A stretch of DNA of 22,132 bases, taken from Chara braunii. Its lineage: Eukaryota; Streptophyta; Charophyceae; Charales; Characeae. The DNA is taken from positions 2,854,319 through 2,876,450 of the forward strand of contig BFEA01000003.1 in assembly GCA_003427395.1 (NCBI GenBank), in the 5' to 3' direction. The notes below the pieces were generated by a model, which saw only the letters and a program-made list of their open reading frames with translations, made no database searches and was not told the DNA's origin. The first letter of the stretch is position 1, and each line of letters begins with the position of its first letter. Positions 17,483 to 22,132 of this stretch are shown one piece after another. The translations under genes were made by a program, and so were the position numbers.

Positions 17483-17596
17483 AAACTACAGTACTACACA
17501 CAATTTGCACTAGGTCACACTCTAGATGCCTACCGCAGCATAATGCATAGACCGATTTAAAATAAATAATTGTTACGATCCTGGTCATCCCCAAAG
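17483..17596 (-). other. Leader between LTR and gag
   Basis: About 114 bases between the proposed LTR end and the gag ATG. Directly after the LTR the minus strand reads CTTTGGGGATGACC. GGGGATG resembles the start of Ala tRNA, so a primer site is conceivable, but the TGG expected opposite CCA does not line up properly. No convincing primer binding site is identified. Confidence 0.4.
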
Positions 17597-17681
17597 TGCA
17601 ATTTCACAATGAAAGACAATGCCACCCAATTGCGAAAGAAATGAAAGCACTTGCAAAGAGATAGAGACGAAAGAAGAGAGA

Positions 17682-17739
17682 AAGAAGAAGAAGAAGAAGA
17701 AGAAGAAGAAGAAGAAGAAGAAGAAGAAGAAGAAGAAGA
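17682..17739. repeat. (AAG)n microsatellite
   Basis: About 19 AAG units inside the presumed LTR. It creates long Lys, Glu and Ser/Leu frames that are not genes. Confidence 0.95.
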
Positions 17740-17886
17740 TGTACACCAGCAAGACCAATGGCAAATCCCCCTTCTCTCTCCACCTTCCTCCTCCTTTTTA
17801 ACTTCGCCAATCTTATTCTTCTTCCCAATAATAATAATAACAATGAGTGGATGAACCAGAATCAATATCCGAAGTTCCCTCTTACT

Positions 17887-17893
17887 GCTTATA
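17887..17893 (-). promoter_or_regulatory. Candidate TATA box of the LTR
   Basis: The minus strand reads GTATAAGCAG about 290 bases before the LTR end, the usual place for the U3/R border. Motif and position only. Confidence 0.35.
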
Positions 17894-17993
17894 CAACAAT
17901 AACAGGTCCACCATAGCTATGGCTTCCCCCCTTCTTCCACCTCTCACAAGCCTAGGCTATGGCTGGCAACTAAGGGCTTTGCCCCTCTCTGTG

Positions 17994-18075
17994 CAAAGGA
18001 CAACACAAAGCAGCTATGGCGCTGCACTCCTGTCCAAAGGACAACCCAAAGCAGCTATGCCGCTGATGACTAAGT
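17994..18075. repeat. 41-bp tandem duplication
   Basis: CAAAGGACAAC.CAAAGCAGCT unit, copies at 17994-18034 and 18035-18075 with a few differences, each including AGCTATG(G/C)CGCTG. Confidence 0.8.
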
Positions 18076-18851
18076 CGTGCGTGACTCTGCCTCGAGCTTC
18101 CTTGGTGCGGCACTACCCCAACTGGGGCCTTCCAAATGCAGCGCCCAGCTGCCCTTCACCTCCAAGCAGCGTTGTACCAGTCCAGCGCTGTGCTCCAACA
18201 ACATGTCACCAATCCTTGCATACCGCAACTGAGAGGAGGAGCTGCTTGCTCCTCCAGAAGATATAGCGGCCTACTGGCCTCTTGGGCGGTGACTTCCTAG
18301 GCTGAGCGGCCTCCCAGCAACCGGTACCTCCTCCCTTTCGGAGGGAAACATCATTGCAGGCTCTACTATCGTCCGGACAGGCCCTAGACCTGGGCTACTT
18401 GGACCGGTACCGGCCTACCTCTAACCTACCGCTATTGGGTCTCTAAAAATGCCACCTTTTTGTCTTCTTCTGCTCGGCCTCCAATACCCGACACTTCTAC
18501 CACTACTTGAGTGGTACCGGCCTACCTGCTACTTGAGTGCTTTTCCCGCTGCTCTAAGTGTCGTGGGCCTACCCCTGCTACTTGAGTGTTTTTCCCCGCT
18601 GCAACCCTCAAAGTCACGACCACAGGTAAGTGCCGGCCCGACGGGGCCTTTCAACCAACAAGTACCCTTGCGGGTCACACACACACTCAATCGTCAAACA
18701 CTCAGACAGGCATGCAAACCATCAGGCACGCACACACACACAGATTTGGAAACCACAACAGAATGCGGGAATCTCATCAAGGCATTCATTCCAGCGGTAA
18801 ATCCCAGAAATCAGCAGTGTTCTCAGTCTGTGTTTTTGGCGGTTCATTACA

Positions 18852-18864
18852 CTACCCCCCTCTC
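18852..18864 (-). other. Polypurine tract
   Basis: The minus strand reads GAGAGGGGGGTAG immediately before the TGTAATG of the LTR. This arrangement (G-rich tract, short spacer, TG) is typical of Ty3/Gypsy elements and primes plus-strand DNA synthesis. It lies behind the integrase fragment at 18893-19339, as expected. Confidence 0.6.
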
Positions 18865-18892
18865 AAGAGTGAGGTCCCTTCGAGCGAGTAAC

Positions 18893-19339
18893 TCATTCAG
18901 AGTCAGCACAAAATGCATCATAGGCGTAGATCAGAAAGAGAGATTTAGTAAGACTGCGAGGAGTGAGTTTTGCAGAAAACTTAGCAGTCTGTCCATCAAC
19001 GATTTGTCGTTCATAAACGTTAACAACACGTGGAGCATTCTTTAGCAGCTCTTTTCGGTCGATCCAGAAAAACTCGTTCAACGGGTGATAGAGGAAGTGA
19101 ACCTTGTACTGTCTGTTCCTCCCTCTTCCTTCATGGGAAACAATTTTGTCTATCTCATGGCCGCCGTCGATAGGACGAGGTATCATAGGATCTCGGAAGG
19201 GAAAAGTCCCGTCATCAATGTGTGGAAACAGTTTGGACACGTGAAAGACCGGATATGTGCGCAGATGAGGAGGCACGTCAATCACATACGAAGGACCAAA
19301 ATCATCCCCAATCACCTTAAGAACCTGCCAAGGGCCATA
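18893..19339 (-). pseudogene. Integrase C-terminus of a second chromovirus
   Basis: It begins abruptly at YGPWQVLKVIGDDFGPSY, homologous to GPWEVLDIVGDDPDGPSY of the other element. It then has HLRTYPVFHVSKLFP and a better-preserved chromodomain: GGHEIDKIVSHEGR, QYKVHFLYHP, FWIDRKELLKNAPRVVNVYE. The stop lies at 18893 and the polypurine tract 30 bases further on. Sequence differences from the first element are large, so it is another family. Everything upstream of the GPW motif is gone, replaced by the 302-bp repeat. The chromodomain steers integration toward marked chromatin. Confidence 0.8.
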
Positions 19340-19639
19340 GGCCCCGTGAGACTGAGCCCCAGTCCGAGCGAATCAGGCCTAGGGCATGTGGTGGTTACCC
19401 GTGCCCAACTGACCGTAGCCTGTGTTTGGCCCATGTTGTGTATCTGGCCCAGGGCCTGCCTTAGTCACATACGAGAAAGGCAGCTTGGGCCTGGGCACTC
19501 TCAACCAACTGGCGCTGCGCAACTGCCTGAATTTTCCCCAGTTGCGTGGTAGTCCAAAATAGGCCTAGGTCGAGCCTGCCTTCACTTAGGGCGGCCGACC
19601 TTATAGATGACAGGGCCCAGTAGGGCATACCGAGGCCTT
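19338..19639. repeat. 302-bp repeat, right copy
   Basis: Same length, ends and orientation as 11847-12148. Its left edge cuts the second integrase at the Tyr-Gly-Pro-Trp motif. Coding sequence does not resume on its right side, so this is not a simple insertion into an otherwise intact element. Its right end plus flank forms CGAGGC...GCCTCG, a small hairpin absent at the left copy. Confidence 0.85.
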
Positions 19640-19688
19640 GTGCCTCGCACATGTTTGCCTTTGTGAACAAATGGATGGGAAAGATACT

Positions 19689-19740
19689 GGTGGTTTAAAC
19701 TTACGATCTGTTACATGTGCGCATCATTCAATGACGTGGA
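19689..19740 (-). repeat. tRNA-like sequence, related to that at 10596
   Basis: The minus strand shares TGAATGATGCGCACATG-like sequence with 10600-10625 and has GTTTAAACC as a possible B-box. The A-box is degenerate. Possibly a decayed SINE head. Confidence 0.3.
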
Positions 19741-19807
19741 CTGCATAGAGGTGTTACAGTGCTTTCCTCCATAACAATGACTTTGAGCAACCTTGGGCAT
19801 TGGGCCC

Positions 19808-19810
<3 letters not shown>

Positions 19811-19848
<38 letters not shown>

Positions 19849-19859
19849 TGATGATGATG
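19811..19859. repeat. (AAT)n then (GAT)n microsatellite
   Basis: About 12 AAT units pass directly into about 5 GAT units, a stepwise mutated microsatellite. Confidence 0.95.
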
Positions 19860-20400
19860 CAATAACCCATGCCGTATGTCTCGTAGATTGTTTGAGGGCC
19901 TTCCTTGGCCGCACTCAGACCCAGGCCGAAGGGGGAAAAAGAACCCCACGTAAAAGTGCAGGGCCTGAACGTGAGACAGTTGACCAAGTCCACTGTCAGA
20001 CATCCAACAGTCAAAGTCAAAGTGTACCCAGCCCAGGCCGCCGGTCAGACCCACACACTTCTTTGTATGCAGGTACCCAGACAGCATCAGGACCAAGGGG
20101 GAAATCTGCAACTGTACAATCCAGGCCCTCGGCTGTGAGTCAATCTGCACGACTGTGGAAAGGGGACCTGAGGCCAGACAGCCTAGCCAAATACTACATA
20201 AGGCTGGGTCTCTGGGTAGTCAACATTCAGTCTTGCTATGCTGCTTTGACGCTAGCTCAACTCTGACTGGACGCTGGTATTGACTTTGGCTCGACGCTGG
20301 CGAAATGCTGGCTTGACGTTGGCGGTGCGCAGGCACTGTGGACGACGACGTGGGACTGTGGCAGCATGCTGGCGCTTCCTGTTCTGTGCGCCAGGCATTG
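19860..20400. other. Non-coding stretch
   Basis: No gene recognised. Several GACGCTGG-like octamers occur at about 20249-20320 and may be degenerate precursors of the hairpin repeat that follows. Confidence 0.4.
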
Positions 20401-20618
20401 CTGATGTGGCGCTGCCACCTGTCTACCCTGCTGATGTGGCACATGCCACTTGTCTATATTGCTGATGTGGCGCATGCCACTTATCTACATTGCTGATGTG
20501 GCGCTGCCACCTGTCTACGTTGTGTTGCTGAAGTGGCACTGCCCCCTGTCTTCATTGATGATGTGGCGCATGCCACCTGTCTCTACATCTGACGTGGCAT
20601 TGGCCACGCTGTCTACAT
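20401..20618. repeat. Tandem array of seven hairpin-containing units
   Basis: Units of about 30-31 bp start near 20401, 20431, 20462, 20493, 20528, 20558 and 20588. Each holds CTGATGTGGC, a short spacer, GCCAC and CTGTCTACATTG-like sequence. GTGGC and GCCAC form a 5-6-bp stem around 2-4 bases in six of the seven. Unit 5 has lost the pairing (GCCCC). In units 2 and 7 the stem is extended by an extra pair. Confidence 0.85.
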
Positions 20619-21006
20619 GAAGTGATTGGTTGCGACAAGGAGGGAGATCGGGATCTGTGGATGATTGGGGTCGGGTACTCACCTGAGGTTGATGTCGTTA
20701 CCGTATTCTGCTGTTATGGTCTTCACTAGATAAGAGTGCCATGTGCCACTTCTGGGTGATCAGGACTTATCATACTTGTTATCATATACTGGTTGATGAC
20801 AAGGAGGCGAGAGGAAGCCTGGAGAAGAAGTGGGGTTGATTGTATTACTCGTGTGTGATCATTGTTTATTCCTTCCTGCTTCTCTTCGTCTATTGGTAAC
20901 GAGATACTGTTTGAGATATCACCTCACGTTAACTGGATACTTTGTGCAGATCTGAGACTACTTGTGCTTTGACATCTGATGAGTATCTGCCAGACTGGGT
21001 TCATTA
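20619..21006. other. Non-coding, nothing recognised
   Basis: No gene seen. GTGCCATGTGCCAC near 20738 looks like a stray copy of the hairpin unit. Confidence 0.4.
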
Positions 21007-21007
21007 C

Positions 21008-21046
<39 letters not shown>
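21007..21046. repeat. (AAT)n microsatellite
   Basis: About 13 AAT units. Confidence 0.95.
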
Positions 21047-21047
<1 letters not shown>

Positions 21048-21192
21048 TAAACCTTGTGAAATCACAGTCCGTTGGGTACTACGTCCGTTCTCAGGTAGTC
21101 TGAGCAACTTGTTTAGGCCACTTGCCTCCGAAAGAGAATGAAAAAATGTGATCCCTGTAGTATATAGCCAAGCGACCTTGTGCTGCACCCAT

Positions 21193-21395
21193 GCCATGTC
21201 TGTGCTATGTTTGTGCTATGTCTGTGCTATGTTTGTGCTATGTCTGTGCTATGTGTGTGCTCTGTTTGTGCTATGTTTGTGCTATGTTTGTCTCATGTTG
21301 GTGCTGTATTTGTGCTGTGTTTGTGCTGTGTTTGTGCTGTGTTTGTGTTGTGTTTGTGCTGTGTTTGTGCTATGTTTGTGCTATGTCCGTGCTAT
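21193..21395. repeat. 11-bp minisatellite, GCTATGTTTGT type
   Basis: About 18 units of GCTATGT(T/C)TGT, with GCTGTGTTTGT variants in the middle. Because 11 is not a multiple of 3, all plus-strand frames are open and encode the same Cys/Val/Leu-rich repeat; these are not genes. Confidence 0.9.
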
Positions 21396-21435
21396 CCCCA
21401 TTCTATGTCTGCACTCTCCCCAAGCTATGTTTATT

Positions 21436-21579
21436 TATGTCTGTGTAATGTCTGTGTAATGTCTGTGTAATGTCTGTGTAATGCCTGTGTAATGTTTGTG
21501 TAATGTCTGTGTAATCACTGTAATGTCTGTGTAATGTCTGTGTAATGTTTGTGTAATATATGTGTAATGTCTGTGCTAT
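21436..21579. repeat. 11-bp minisatellite, GTAATGTCTGT type
   Basis: A variant of the same unit, about 12 copies with one short deletion (near 21515). It lies next to the first array and evidently derives from it. Confidence 0.9.
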
Positions 21580-21987
21580 GTTCATGATAGTATGATGATA
21601 CGACATTTGTCCACAGTATGCCCATGCTAGGTCAGGATGAACACCTTGCCAAGGGCACGCAGCAAGGAATGCAGGAGGAATGGTTTTCGAATAATATCCA
21701 CTTGGACCGTGACAATCCCCTGCCTAGTTGGAAATTAAGAACAAAGAAAGGTCTGTATTTGTACCAGGTTATTTATTGTTTAGCACCACGTTTAGCCTCT
21801 ACAGCTGACTGTGAATGATTAGGGACTCACCAGACCTAAAAATTGTGAGCGTCAGTTAGATCGTAAGAAAGGATTAGCGCAGTTTCTGTGCTATCACTGA
21901 CACATTTATAAAACAATGGACCTACCACTTGCTCATATGGCCACTCACACATACAAAAGGTGGATTACTTCTCCTTCCCCTGCTCCC
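21580..21987. other. Non-coding, nothing recognised
   Basis: A 66-codon plus frame at 21618-21818 shows no motif I recognise. No repeat or promoter stands out. Confidence 0.4.
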
Positions 21988-22045
21988 CTTCTTCTTCTTC
22001 TTCTTCTTCTTCTTCTTCTTCTTCTTCTTCTTCTTCTTCTTCTTC
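21988..22045. repeat. (CTT)n microsatellite
   Basis: About 19 CTT units; an Arg-run frame on the minus strand is an artefact. Confidence 0.95.
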
Positions 22046-22132
22046 GGATCCTTGGCACGATTTGCCAAGGTGGTGGGTGGTCCCTGGAGATCTTTGATCT
22101 TACAGGTTTACCCCCACGAAAAAGCATTAATA

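Larger units (their letters stand above)
17597..18851 (-). mobile_element. Probable LTR, about 1.25 kb
   Basis: On the minus strand it begins TGTAATGAACC at 18851, directly after a G-rich polypurine tract, and ends ...GAAATTGCA at 17597, 115 bases before the gag start. The ATTGCA end resembles that of the LTR at the left edge of the window. A TATAAGC box lies at 17893-17887. Inside are an AAG microsatellite, a 41-bp duplication, three CTACTTGAGTG copies (18503, 18529 and 18578) and CA-repeats. No second LTR copy is in the window, so ends are inferred from motifs only. By its tract it is the 3' LTR of the integrase fragment on its right. By position it is the 5' LTR of the gag-pol on its left. 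Confidence 0.5.

Noticed and set aside
17579-17596. Primer binding site for Ala tRNA after the LTR
   Set aside because: GGGGATG matches the acceptor stem, but the TGG opposite CCA is not in the right place.
19793-20266. 157-codon frame with poly-Asn and poly-Asp
   Set aside because: The runs come from AAT and GAT microsatellites; the rest has no motif.
20401-20618. CRISPR array
   Set aside because: Regular spacing and small palindromes, but the units are contiguous tandem repeats without unique spacers, and the genome is eukaryotic.
21148-21470. Cys/Val/Leu repeat proteins in all three plus frames
   Set aside because: Direct result of an 11-bp tandem repeat without stops.

Overview
The window is repeat-dominated nuclear DNA from a eukaryote. 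I see no intact host gene, no rRNA gene and no convincing functional tRNA gene. It holds a Ty3/Gypsy chromovirus with Gag, protease, RT, RNase H, integrase and a chromodomain-like end. It also holds plant-style LINE remnants (a zinc-knuckle ORF1 and a zf-RVT end of ORF2), an initiator-Met primer binding site of the kind common in plant LTR elements, tRNA-like SINE heads, and many microsatellites and minisatellites. Together these suggest a large land-plant or streptophyte-alga (charophyte-like) genome. That placement is inference; the species cannot be fixed from the sequence. A single N at 3877 suggests a draft assembly.

Layout. 1-1720 reads on the minus strand as the leader, primer binding site and probable LTR of an element whose body lies left of the window. 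1721-3100 holds a CT microsatellite, a perfect hairpin and a weak tRNA-like sequence. 3100-7260 (minus) is a LINE remnant. The end of ORF2 sits directly behind the tail of ORF1, and ORF1 is broken into an N-terminal module and a zinc-knuckle module that are duplicated and shuffled. 7581-7952 (minus) is a zf-RVT fragment of another LINE. 7976-12146 is non-coding, with SINE-like pieces, tandem repeats and poly-A/T runs.

12147-17482 (minus) is the body of a dead Ty3/Gypsy chromovirus. Gag runs about 2 kb in one frame with five internal stops and no frameshift. A canonical -1 frameshift signal (GGGAAAC plus a downstream stem-loop) leads from Gag into protease. Pol is broken by several frameshifts, a stop, a deletion in the integrase core and substitutions at catalytic positions. 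Behind the gag start lies a probable LTR (17597-18851), then a polypurine tract, then the integrase end of a different Ty3/Gypsy family. A 302-bp repeat occurs twice with identical ends: once against the stop codon of the first pol, once against the cut end of the second.

19640-22132 is non-coding and repeat-rich: a tRNA-like piece, AAT and CTT microsatellites, seven tandem units that each contain a small hairpin, and an 11-bp minisatellite.

The genes once worked together as a retrotransposon (Gag particle, protease, reverse transcription, integration) and a LINE (ORF1 RNA-binding protein, ORF2 polymerase). All copies here look inactive. The observations most worth following are the preserved frameshift signal, the 302-bp repeat, the LINE module shuffling and the hairpin array.
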